A DNA stretch of 48,199 nt, taken from the NCBI GenBank assembly GCA_949287225.1, contig CASEFP010000023.1:1-48199 (forward strand), read 5' to 3'. Below the pieces are notes generated by a model. The model saw nothing but the letters and a program-made list of their open reading frames with translations. It was not told the origin of the DNA and searched no databases. This document shows positions 27,584 to 35,657 of this stretch, one piece after another. Each line of letters begins with the position of its first letter. Within the stretch, counting starts at the first letter, position 1. Position numbers and translations under genes: made by a program. Source of the DNA: an uncultured Lentisphaeria bacterium. GTDB taxonomy: Bacteria; Verrucomicrobiota; Lentisphaeria; Victivallales; UBA1829.

Positions 27584-27628
27584 CTTTTCCGGCATCGGGA
27601 AAGCAAATACAGCAGGACGGACTGGAAC

Positions 27629-28137
27629 ATGAAGATCCGGCGGGCGGAAGCATCCGACAGTGAAACAATGGCGGAAATCCACCGCCGTTCGTGGCTTGCG
27701 GCCTATTCGGGACTTCTCCCGACGGAAATGATCGCGAAGGTCAATGCGGGGCGTTCCTCTTTATGGGAACGCCTTCTTCATGAAAGTCCACCTCGCGCTT
27801 CCTATTATCTCGCGGAACTTGACGGCGTGCCGGCAGGCATGATCGTATTCGGCAATCCGGGGAGGAAAGTCCGGAACATACAGCGGAAATTCACTCGCTC
27901 TATCTTCTCCCGGAATATCAGCACAGGGGCATCGGGAGCGAACTGATTGCATTTGCCATGCGGGAGTTGAAAAGAGAGGGGTTTTCTTCCATTTACCTGT
28001 GGGTTCTTGCGGAAAACCGTCCCGCAATCGCCTGTTATGAGAAGAACGGTTTTCATCCGGACGGAAGCAGAGAAGAAGTGATAGGAAAGGCTGTCGTCGT
28101 GCGGCGTTATTCCCGTCCTCTCGTAGAAACATTCTGA
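27629..28137 (+). pseudogene. GNAT acetyltransferase with a single-base frameshift
   Basis: The first frame (27629-27946) encodes the start of a GNAT protein (MKIRRAEASDSETMAEIH, then GVPAGMIVFGNPG) and then runs into unrelated sequence. The second half is intact in another frame, with the acetyl-CoA motif LYLLPEYQHRGIGSELI, WVLAENRPAIACYEKNGF and the stop TGA at 28135-28137. Adding one G to the GGGG run at 27859-27862 joins both parts into one 169-residue protein reading GNPGEESPEHTAEIHSLYLL. So either a recent loss of one base or a sequencing error. The family acetylates amines; the substrate is unknown. Followed 17 bases later by an acetyltransferase gene of a different fold. Confidence 0.85.
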
Positions 28138-28154
28138 AACGGAGCTGAAGTATC

Positions 28155-28751
28155 ATGAAAGAGAAACCCGTGGTTCCCGTAAACTGCCTTTTCCAAGGGT
28201 GTTACAATCCGGAATACGAGGCGGAGATCCGGAAGTGCAAGGACAAGTGCCACGCCTACAACCAGCTGAATCCCAACGACCGGGAAACCCAGAAAAAGAT
28301 TCTTGCGGAACTTCTGGGACACATGGGGCGCGAAGTCATCTTCACGCCGCCGTTCTGGTGCGACTACGGATACAACATCTCCGTCGGGGACTGTTTCTAC
28401 GCGAATCACAATCTGATCATCACCGACGGAGCCGAAGTGACGTTCGGCGACCATGTGTTCATCGGCCCGAACTGCTGTTTCACGACGGCGGAACACGCGA
28501 TCGACCCGGAACAGCGCAAGGCGGGACTCGAAATCGCCAAGCCGATCAAGGTCGGAAACAACGTCTGGTTCGGGGCGGGCTCGACGATCCTTGCCGGCGT
28601 GACGATCGGCGACAATTCGATCATCGGGGCGGGCAGTCTCGTTTCCCGTTCCATCCCCGCGAACGTGATTGCAGTGGGCGTCCCCTGCCGGGTGAAGCGT
28701 CCCATCACGGAAGAGGACAGACACCGCTATCCGTTTTATCAGAAAAAATAA
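28155..28751 (+). CDS. Maltose/galactoside-type O-acetyltransferase (hexapeptide repeat)
   Basis: 198 residues of the LacA/Maa type. An N-terminal helical cap (YNPEYEAEIRKCKDKCHAYNQLNP) is followed by a left-handed beta-helix with hexapeptide repeats (ISVGDCFYANHN, VTFGDHVFIGPN, IKVGNNVWFGAGSTILAGVTIGDN). The catalytic His is H114 in TAEHAID. It moves an acetyl group from acetyl-CoA to a sugar hydroxyl. Close behind the frameshifted GNAT gene and 21 bases before the GT39-like gene, so these may form one unit linked to surface glycans. Confidence 0.9.
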   Translation: MKEKPVVPVNCLFQGCYNPEYEAEIRKCKDKCHAYNQLNPNDRETQKKILAELLGHMGREVIFTPPFWCDYGYNISVGDCFYANHNLIITDGAEVTFGDHVFIGPNCCFTTAEHAIDPEQRKAGLEIAKPIKVGNNVWFGAGSTILAGVTIGDNSIIGAGSLVSRSIPANVIAVGVPCRVKRPITEEDRHRYPFYQKK

Positions 28752-28772
28752 ACCGCTTCAAAAAACAGCACC

Positions 28773-30158
28773 ATGGATGAATCGAAGAAAATCCGCATTG
28801 CACTGATTGCCGTGACGGCGGCGGCAGTCCTGATCCGTCTCTGTTATGCGATTCCGGGAATGCTGAATCCCGAGCTTGTCATGCGGATTGATTCGGCAAC
28901 CTATCTGGGACCGGCCCTGTCGCTCCTTCACGACGGGACCTACTCCACGGGACCGGGCAGCGGGATTCCGGCGCTGGTCCGCACCCCGCTTTATCCGGCG
29001 TTTCTGGCAATCCTGCTTGGAATTAGCGGGCACAGTCTCGGGTTCAGCGTCTTTGCCTCCGCTCTGCTCGGGGGACTTACCGTAATTCCGATTTTTCTCT
29101 CCGCCCGTCTTTATGCACCGTGGAAAGCGGCAGTGGCGGCAGCGGTACTGTTTACTCTGAATCCAACAGCAATCGCACTTTCTCCGATGCTGATTTCCGA
29201 TGCACTGTTTGTTTTCGTTCTCTCGTTTCAAGTTTATTTCTTTCTCCAATTTCTCCAGACGAAACATCCTGCCAGTCTGTATGGGTCAGTCGCTCTGGCC
29301 GGCGCAGCGACTCTGGTTCGTCCGCTGAATCTGCTCTGGATTCTGCCCTGCCTCATTGTGACATGCTGCATAAGGGTGATACCCTGGCGCAGAAAGCTTC
29401 TGTACTGTCCGATCTGTTTTCTGCTCTTTTTGCTGATTCTCTCGCCATGGATCATACGGAACCATATTCACGGCGCTGGCTGGCGGCTCGACGCAGTTTC
29501 CGCGGATACCGCACTTCACAACCGTTCCGCACTGGAGAGCCGCCTTTCCGGAATTCCCGGCGAGGAGCTTCGGAAACATTATCTGGCGGAAGCTGAGGCG
29601 GAATTCCGTGCACATCCGGAAAAATACCGGACGGACGCGGAAAAGTTCTCCTATTCCGAAGGAAAACTTCTCGAACTGATCCGGAAGCATCCCTTCCATT
29701 ATTTTTCACTGCATTTCCGCCCTGTCGTTCTGATCCCGGACGCGGCAAGTTTCTTTGAGAATCTCGGCCTTACGCAGACCGGGCGCGGCACATGGGATGT
29801 CATCAACCGCCACGGCCTTCCTGCTGGAATCCGTCATTACTTCAACGGCAATTATCTACTGCCGTGCATTCTCGCGCCGCTTCTGCTCGCAGCCGCCCTC
29901 ACCTACTTCCTGGCATTCTGCACACTGGTCCGCGCGTTTATAAAACACGACTGGATCATGATCCTCCTCTTTCTTCTGCTTGCGGAATACTATCTTTTCA
30001 TGACCGGCCCGGTTGCAATGCCGCGTTATCAGCTTCCCGCCCTCCCCTTCCTGACGGTCATGGCGGGATGCGCGCTTGCTCATCTTCGTTTCTTCGGGGC
30101 GGAAGAAGACGCAGCGATTCCTTCTTCCCCGGTTTCGGACAAGACATCCGATCCCTGA
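28773..30158 (+). CDS. GT39/ArnT-like membrane glycosyltransferase
   Basis: 461 residues with about ten hydrophobic segments. The first begins at residue 9 (IALIAVTAAAVLIRL). Just after it comes RIDSATYLGPALSLL, where an acidic residue in the first loop is the usual catalytic position of GT-C enzymes. RTPLYPAFLAILL is the P-x-YP signature of this family, and DALFVFVLSFQVYFF and LVRPLNLLWILP follow. A soluble part of about 100 residues lies at 235-335. Such enzymes use a lipid-linked sugar on the outer face of the membrane. Acceptor unknown. No clear ribosome-binding site precedes the ATG. Confidence 0.82.
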   Translation: MDESKKIRIALIAVTAAAVLIRLCYAIPGMLNPELVMRIDSATYLGPALSLLHDGTYSTGPGSGIPALVRTPLYPAFLAILLGISGHSLGFSVFASALLGGLTVIPIFLSARLYAPWKAAVAAAVLFTLNPTAIALSPMLISDALFVFVLSFQVYFFLQFLQTKHPASLYGSVALAGAATLVRPLNLLWILPCLIVTCCIRVIPWRRKLLYCPICFLLFLLILSPWIIRNHIHGAGWRLDAVSADTALHNRSALESRLSGIPGEELRKHYLAEAEAEFRAHPEKYRTDAEKFSYSEGKLLELIRKHPFHYFSLHFRPVVLIPDAASFFENLGLTQTGRGTWDVINRHGLPAGIRHYFNGNYLLPCILAPLLLAAALTYFLAFCTLVRAFIKHDWIMILLFLLLAEYYLFMTGPVAMPRYQLPALPFLTVMAGCALAHLRFFGAEEDAAIPSSPVSDKTSDP

Positions 30159-30173
30159 TTTTTTCGGATTTTT
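30146..30173 (+). terminator. Terminator-like hairpin after the GT39-like gene
   Basis: ATCCGA (30146-30151) pairs with TCGGAT (30164-30169), followed by TTTT. Short stem with a 12-base loop, overlapping the stop codon; moderate support. Confidence 0.45.
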
Positions 30174-30174
30174 C

Positions 30175-30187
30175 TGGCAAAGTGCCA
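30175..30187. promoter_or_regulatory. Inverted repeat TGGCA-AAG-TGCCA next to a promoter
   Basis: Perfect 5-base inverted repeat with a 3-base centre, directly abutting the -35 box at 30188. It may be a regulator site for the Gfo/Idh gene, or simply part of the terminator region. Confidence 0.4.
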
Positions 30188-30215
30188 TTGAAAAAGAGAT
30201 TCATTATGCTAATTT
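30188..30215 (+). promoter_or_regulatory. Candidate promoter of the Gfo/Idh gene
   Basis: TTGAAA (30188-30193), 16-base spacer, TAATTT (30210-30215). The start point would fall within about ten bases of the ATG at 30226, implying a very short or absent leader. Confidence 0.45.
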
Positions 30216-30225
30216 TAGCCCAATC

Positions 30226-31500
30226 ATGAGTATGCAAGGAAAAATATCGGTCATCATTCTCGGAGCCGGCGGGCGCGGAACGATTTACGCGAACCTGATC
30301 AAACTCATGCCGGAAAAGGCGGAGGTGGTCGCGGTCGCGGAACCGCGCGACTTTTTCCGCAACCGTATCGTCGAGGATCATCACATTCCCGAGGTAAACA
30401 GCTTTACCGACTGGCATGACGTGCTCAAGCGCCCGAAATTCGCGGACGCCGTCATCATAACGACACAGGATCGGATGCATGTTGAACCGGCAGTCGCCTT
30501 CGCGGAGAAGGGATACAACATCCTGATCGAAAAACCGCTGGCGCCCGACGCACACTCCTGCCGGATGATCGTCGACGCGGTCAAGCGGAACCATGTGCTT
30601 CTCTCCGCCTGTCATGTCATGCGCTATGCAAACTATACAAGCATGCTCCGGGAGCTGATCCGGAACGGGTCGATCGGACAGATCGTCTCCATTGAACATC
30701 TGGAACCCGTCGGGCACTGGCGCTACGCGCACTCCTATGTGCGCGGGAACTGGAACAGGGAAGAGACCTCCTCCTCGGTGCTTCTGGCAAAGTCGATCCA
30801 CGATCTTGACTGGATCAACTTCATCGTCGGGCGCAGGTGCACGAACATCTCCTCGTTCGGCTCACGGATGTTCTTCCGTCATGAAAACCGGCCGGAACTG
30901 GCGGCGGACCGCTGCCTCGACTGCCCGCTGGAACCCGACTGTCCCTATTCCGCGCCGCGTTTCTATCTGGATCGCTGGAAAAGCGGGCACATTGACAATT
31001 ACATTGAATCCGTGACCAGTCCGCTTACGGAAGAGAATATTCTCCGCGCCATGCGCGAAGGCCCCTACGGACGCTGCGTGTTCGCCTGCGACAACGACGT
31101 GGCCGACCATCAGGTCGTCAATATGGAGTTTGAAGGCGGGGCGACCGCCGTTTTCACGCTTGCGGGCTGCTCCAAATACGGTGACCGCAGAACAACCATC
31201 TTCGGTTCCGCCGGAGAGATTTTCTGTGACGGAAAAAAGATTCTCCTTTACTCCTACCTGCGCGACCGGACGACGGAAATCAACATCGAACCGGACAACG
31301 GGACCCCCGCAAAATACCATGGCGGCGGCGACAAGAACTGTCTGGAATGCTTCATCGACGCTCTCCGGGAAAACAATCCGGATCTGATTCTGAGCGGCGC
31401 TGACATTTCGCTGGAAACACACCTCATGGTGTTTGCGGCGGAACGTTCGCGCAAGGAGAAACGCACGATCCCGATGGATGAGCTGCGTTCGGAATCCTGA
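30226..31500 (+). CDS. Gfo/Idh/MocA-family oxidoreductase with a Cys cluster
   Basis: 424 residues. The N-terminal Rossmann fold has VIILGAGGRGTIYANLI, then VVAVAEPRDFFRNRI, and the family's conserved NILIEKPLAPD, whose Lys lies at the active site. The C-terminal substrate domain contains ADRCLDCPLEPDCPYSA, a four-Cys stretch seen in one branch of this family, possibly a metal site. These enzymes usually oxidise or reduce sugars and inositols with NAD(P). Start at ATG 30226 or 30232; neither has a ribosome-binding site, and the promoter lies immediately upstream, so the mRNA may be leaderless. The ABC-F gene follows after 11 bases. Confidence 0.87.
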   Translation: MSMQGKISVIILGAGGRGTIYANLIKLMPEKAEVVAVAEPRDFFRNRIVEDHHIPEVNSFTDWHDVLKRPKFADAVIITTQDRMHVEPAVAFAEKGYNILIEKPLAPDAHSCRMIVDAVKRNHVLLSACHVMRYANYTSMLRELIRNGSIGQIVSIEHLEPVGHWRYAHSYVRGNWNREETSSSVLLAKSIHDLDWINFIVGRRCTNISSFGSRMFFRHENRPELAADRCLDCPLEPDCPYSAPRFYLDRWKSGHIDNYIESVTSPLTEENILRAMREGPYGRCVFACDNDVADHQVVNMEFEGGATAVFTLAGCSKYGDRRTTIFGSAGEIFCDGKKILLYSYLRDRTTEINIEPDNGTPAKYHGGGDKNCLECFIDALRENNPDLILSGADISLETHLMVFAAERSRKEKRTIPMDELRSES

Positions 31501-31511
31501 CAGGTGCGCGC

Positions 31512-33407
31512 ATGGCGGACCGGGTTCTCTGGACAGGTGAACATCTCAAGCTCGAAATCGGGCGTCAGATTCTCTTTGACGACGCGTCGTTCTCGATTGC
31601 GGACAAGGAACGTGTCGCACTGGTCGGGCGCAACGGTAGCGGTAAATCAACCCTGATGAAGATCATCGCCGGGCTCGACTCGCCCTCGGAAGGGGAAATC
31701 GCGATTGCAAAAAACATCCGCATCGCCTATATGCCGCAGGACTTTTCCCTCCCGCCCGACACAACTGTCCGCTCCGTGGTCACGGAAGGCGTCGCCTACT
31801 TCACGGAAATCCTGAAACGCTGCCGGGAACTTCCCGCGACCTCGCCGGAACATGAGAAACTCGAACATATTCTGACGTATTACAACGCATGGGACACCAC
31901 CAACCGGATCGACACGATTCTGACAAAACTCCATCTGCATGATCCGGAGAAAAAGTGCTCGCTTCTTTCCGGCGGGGAGCGGCGGCGCGTCCTGCTCGCG
32001 CGCAGCATCATTGCCGATCCCGATCTTCTGCTGCTCGACGAACCGACAAACCACCTTGACGTGGAGATGATCGCCTGGATCGAAGAGTATCTGGCATCCT
32101 ACAAAGGCGCGTGCCTTTTTGTAACGCATGACCGGTATTTCCTCGACCGGCTCGCCACGCGGATCGTCGAACTTGACCATGGGAAATTCTTCTCCTCTCC
32201 GGGCTCGTATGCGGATTTCCTCGCGGCAAAAGAGGAACGCGAATACAATGAGGACGTGCTGGAACGCAAGCGCCGGAATTTCCTGCGTCTTGAAGTCGAA
32301 TGGGTGCGACGCTCTCCGAAAGCAAGACTGCGGCGCAATCTGGGGCGTCTCAAGCGCTATGACGAGATCGCCGCACAGAAGGGGCCTGTCCGCATCGGAG
32401 ACATTGACCTTGTCATTCCGCGCGCGTCGCGTCTCGGAAATCAGGTGGTGACGCTGCGCGATGTCTCCAAATCGCTCGGCGCGCGGACGCTGTTCCGGAA
32501 CTTCTCATACGAATTCCACGCCGGAGAAAAGACCGGGATCGTCGGCGCCAACGGCTGCGGAAAGACGACTCTGCTGAAAATCATCACACGCGAACTATCC
32601 CCGGATTCCGGCACGGTCGATGTCGCACAGACGGTGGAATTCAACTACATCGACCAGGGACGCATCGCGCTGAATCCGGAAAACAGTGTATTGGAGGAAA
32701 TCTCCGAGGGACATGAGTTCATCAATCTCGGGGAGGAAAAAATCTCCATCTGGGGATATCTCAAGCGCTTTCTCTTCGAGGACGAGCGGATCAATACGAA
32801 AATCAAGCATCTTTCCGGCGGAGAAAAGGCGCGTCTGATCCTTGCGAAAATCCTGCGCGGCGGAGGGAATTTCCTGATTCTCGACGAACCGACGAACGAT
32901 CTGGACCTCTCCTCTCTGCGGATTCTGGAGGAGGCGCTGATCCATTATGACGGCTGTCTGGTGGTGGTCAGCCACGACCGCTATTTCCTCAACCGGGTCT
33001 GCGGCAATATCATCGCCTTTGAACCGGACGCGGCGCTGACTGCAAGCGTCGGAGACTACGATTACTATCTGGAAAAGAAGCGTGAACGCCTCGCCGCCGC
33101 GGAACGTCATGCGGAAATGCGCGAAAGACAGGCCGCTCCCACTCCGCCGGCCAGGAAAAATCCGCCCAAAAAACTCTCCTTCAAAGAGACGCGGGAGCTG
33201 GAATCTCTTGAAAACGTCATTGCGGAGAAAGAACAGAGAATCGCCGAAATCGAGGCAATGTTCGCCGATCCGGACTTTTTCCGGAAACACGGCACGGAAT
33301 CCGTTTCCCTTCAGCAGGAACTGGACCGGCTGAAAAGCGGCCTGGAAGCTTATTATCAGCGCTGGGAAGAACTCGAAACCAAGCGCGCCTCATTTGAAAA
33401 AGGCTGA
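31512..33407 (+). CDS. uup: ABC-F family ATPase, Uup-like
   Basis: 631 residues with two ABC cassettes on one chain and no membrane part, the ABC-F plan. Cassette 1 has Walker A GRNGSGKST, signature LSGGERRR and Walker B LLLLDEPTNHLD. Cassette 2 has GANGCGKTT, LSGGEKAR and FLILDEPTNDLD. The linker between them is rich in Arg/Glu. The C-terminal about 90 residues (KKLSFKETRELESLENVI onward) form the coiled coil typical of Uup, which binds DNA or ribosomes. ABC-F proteins act on ribosomes. Placed directly after the Gfo/Idh gene, probably in the same transcript. Confidence 0.88.
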   Translation: MADRVLWTGEHLKLEIGRQILFDDASFSIADKERVALVGRNGSGKSTLMKIIAGLDSPSEGEIAIAKNIRIAYMPQDFSLPPDTTVRSVVTEGVAYFTEILKRCRELPATSPEHEKLEHILTYYNAWDTTNRIDTILTKLHLHDPEKKCSLLSGGERRRVLLARSIIADPDLLLLDEPTNHLDVEMIAWIEEYLASYKGACLFVTHDRYFLDRLATRIVELDHGKFFSSPGSYADFLAAKEEREYNEDVLERKRRNFLRLEVEWVRRSPKARLRRNLGRLKRYDEIAAQKGPVRIGDIDLVIPRASRLGNQVVTLRDVSKSLGARTLFRNFSYEFHAGEKTGIVGANGCGKTTLLKIITRELSPDSGTVDVAQTVEFNYIDQGRIALNPENSVLEEISEGHEFINLGEEKISIWGYLKRFLFEDERINTKIKHLSGGEKARLILAKILRGGGNFLILDEPTNDLDLSSLRILEEALIHYDGCLVVVSHDRYFLNRVCGNIIAFEPDAALTASVGDYDYYLEKKRERLAAAERHAEMRERQAAPTPPARKNPPKKLSFKETRELESLENVIAEKEQRIAEIEAMFADPDFFRKHGTESVSLQQELDRLKSGLEAYYQRWEELETKRASFEKG

Positions 33408-33489
33408 TCCTCCGGCAGGCCCGCGCGCAGACAATGCGCCTCCTGTGGAATAGGAACAGTCCGCCCGGAATGCAGATGACGCGTCCCGA

Positions 33490-34203
33490 TCAATGGAGGC
33501 ACTGGCCGCCGTCGATATAGAGAATCTCCCCCGTGACGGAATCGTTTTCAACGAGAAACAGACATGCGGAACAGAGATCGTCCAGCGCGACGGCCCTGCC
33601 GAGCGGCACCGTTTTCAGCGTCTTTTCCATCCGGGAGTGCGGCAGTTCCACCGGCGGCAGAACTGGTCCCGGCGCAATGCCGTTGACCCGGATCAGGGGC
33701 GCAAGCTGGAGCGCCGCCGCCTCGGTCGCCGCCGCAAGCGCTTTTTTCGATATGGCATAACTGAACGAAAATGCGTCCGGATGGCGGATCCCCTGATCCA
33801 GCAGATTGACGATTACGCCGGGACGCACACGCTCCCGCGCAAAGCGCTTCATCAGTTCGACCGGGGCGCTGTAATTGACTGCGAACTGGCGATCCGCCTC
33901 GGCGCGCGACTCCTCCGCAAGTGTATGCCTGACATAGGTCGAAGCATTGTTGATGAGTACATCCGCCTCGCGGAGCAGCGCGGAAAGCTGCTCCGGAGAA
34001 TCCGGATCCGCGAGATCGCAGGAAACAACGCGGTGCCCCGCCTCCGGGCCGCCGAATTCACCAATCAGTTGTGAAGCCTCCTGCTTTGAACGGTTGCAGT
34101 GAAGTGTCAGTTTCGCGCCGCGGCCCGCAAATGCGCGCGCAATCGCCGCTCCGACCCGGAGTGCGCCGCCGGTGATGAATACACGCAAACCCGGAATGAC
34201 CAT
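33490..34203 (-). CDS. Short-chain dehydrogenase/reductase, pteridine-reductase-like
   Basis: 237 residues from the chosen ATG at 34203. The Rossmann start VFITGGALRVGAAIA has Arg where most SDRs have another residue, as in pteridine/dihydromonapterin reductases. ADVLINNAS, the catalytic Y-x3-K in FSYAISKKAL, and the C-terminal VTGEILYIDGGQCL follow. It would reduce a pterin or a related carbonyl with NADPH. GGAG lies six bases before ATG 34203; upstream ATGs in frame (34242, 34215) add residues without family similarity. Faces the ABC-F gene and diverges from hydF. Confidence 0.82.
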   Translation of the reverse strand: MVIPGLRVFITGGALRVGAAIARAFAGRGAKLTLHCNRSKQEASQLIGEFGGPEAGHRVVSCDLADPDSPEQLSALLREADVLINNASTYVRHTLAEESRAEADRQFAVNYSAPVELMKRFARERVRPGVIVNLLDQGIRHPDAFSFSYAISKKALAAATEAAALQLAPLIRVNGIAPGPVLPPVELPHSRMEKTLKTVPLGRAVALDDLCSACLFLVENDSVTGEILYIDGGQCLH

Positions 34204-34421
34204 TTTCCTCTCCATCCTTTCCCGGAATATCACCTGGAACAAATTCCCGGTTCCCGGTGTCCGCCAGTAACAATGGTGCGTTTCCGGGGAAATTCAAACC
34301 CGAAACAGAGAATATTCCGCACTATCTTTCGTAAAAACAGGAAATATTGCTGGAAAATCGGATTTTGCGCTGTAAGTTATCCGTTACAGCAGGAGCGGCA
34401 TACAAGGAAAGCAGGCAGGTT

Positions 34422-35657
34422 ATGCAGAATACTCCAAAAGGACTCAGACTTCAGATCGGCATCTTCGGAAGAAGGAACGCCGGAAAGTCCTCCCTTCTCA
34501 ATGCGCTGGCGCGTCAGGACGCCGCGATCGTCTCGGATACTCCCGGCACCACGACCGACCCGGTCGAAAAGGCCATGGAAATGCTTCCGCTCGGACCGGT
34601 GCTGCTGATCGACACGGCGGGACTGGACGACGATGCGGCACGGATCGGAAATCTCCGGATTGAGCGGACAAGGAAAATTTTCGAACGCGCGGATCTGGCG
34701 CTGCTTGTCTCCGATGCGAACTGGGGAACGTTTGAGGAGGAGCTTCTCGCTTCGTTCGAAGCACGGAAAACCAGTCTAATTGTTGTTTTCAATAAAAGTG
34801 ATCTGGCTCCCGCGCCGGCACATGTTCTCGGCAAACTGGATGCGCGCGGCGTCTCCCATGTCTCTCTTTCCGCCCGGACCGGCGAAGGACTCGGCGCACT
34901 GCGCGAAATGATCCTCCGCAAGGCACCGGAAGATTTTCTCTCCTCCAGCCGTATGCTCGGCGACCTGGTGCCGAAGGGGTCTCCGGTCATGCTGATCACG
35001 CCGATTGACCTGGAGGCGCCGAAAGGGAGACTGATCCTGCCGCAGGTGCAGGCGATCCGCGACACGCTGGACCACGACTGCTACTGTCTGGTGGTCAAGG
35101 AGAATGCGCTGGCGGACGCTCTGGCGAATCTGAAAACGCCGCCCGCGCTGGCAGTGACTGACTCGCAGGCATTCGGCACTGTCTCGCCGATCGTTCCAGA
35201 AACGGTGCCTTTGACCTCGTTTTCCATTCTTCTTGCCCGTCAGAAGGGCGATCTTGCCGCGTGCGCCGCCGGAGCGGCGGCGATCGGAAAGCTGAAGAAA
35301 AATTCCCGCGTCCTGATCGCGGAGGCCTGTTCGCACCACCCGGTCGGGGAGGACATCGGCACGGTCAAGATTCCGAACTGGCTGCGTAAACGCTGTTCGC
35401 CGGATCTCGTGATCGAACACGCGCAGGGGCACGACTTCCCGAAGGATCTTTCCGGATACGACCTCGTGATCCACTGCGGGGCATGCACCTTCAACCGCCG
35501 CGAAGTGCTCTCTAGAATTCTGCAATGCTCCGAACAGGGGGTTCCGTTCACGAATTACGGCGTGGCGATCGCCTTCTGCTTCGGCATTCTGGAACGCGCG
35601 TTGCGCCCGTTCCCGGAAGCGCTTGCGGCTTATGAAAGGACGGTCCGCGCGGAATGA
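34422..35657 (+). CDS. hydF: [FeFe]-hydrogenase maturation GTPase HydF
   Basis: 411 residues. HydF is the scaffold on which the two-iron part of the H-cluster is assembled with the radical-SAM enzymes HydE and HydG before transfer to the hydrogenase. The N-terminal GTPase has P-loop GRRNAGKSS, SDTPGTTTDPV, DTAG and NKSD. The middle part carries LDHDCYCLVVKE and PPALAVTDSQAFG. The C-terminal cluster domain has LTSFSILLARQKGDL and the ligand set C303-x-H305 and H351-C352-x2-C355. HydE, HydG and the hydrogenase are not in the window. Its stop overlaps the start of the HypF-like gene (ATGA 35654-35657), so the two are translationally coupled. Confidence 0.95.
   Translation: MQNTPKGLRLQIGIFGRRNAGKSSLLNALARQDAAIVSDTPGTTTDPVEKAMEMLPLGPVLLIDTAGLDDDAARIGNLRIERTRKIFERADLALLVSDANWGTFEEELLASFEARKTSLIVVFNKSDLAPAPAHVLGKLDARGVSHVSLSARTGEGLGALREMILRKAPEDFLSSSRMLGDLVPKGSPVMLITPIDLEAPKGRLILPQVQAIRDTLDHDCYCLVVKENALADALANLKTPPALAVTDSQAFGTVSPIVPETVPLTSFSILLARQKGDLAACAAGAAAIGKLKKNSRVLIAEACSHHPVGEDIGTVKIPNWLRKRCSPDLVIEHAQGHDFPKDLSGYDLVIHCGACTFNRREVLSRILQCSEQGVPFTNYGVAIAFCFGILERALRPFPEALAAYERTVRAE

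Noticed and set aside
27629-27946. A complete 105-residue protein
   Set aside because: It is the first half of a frameshifted GNAT gene; the rest lies in another frame up to 28137.
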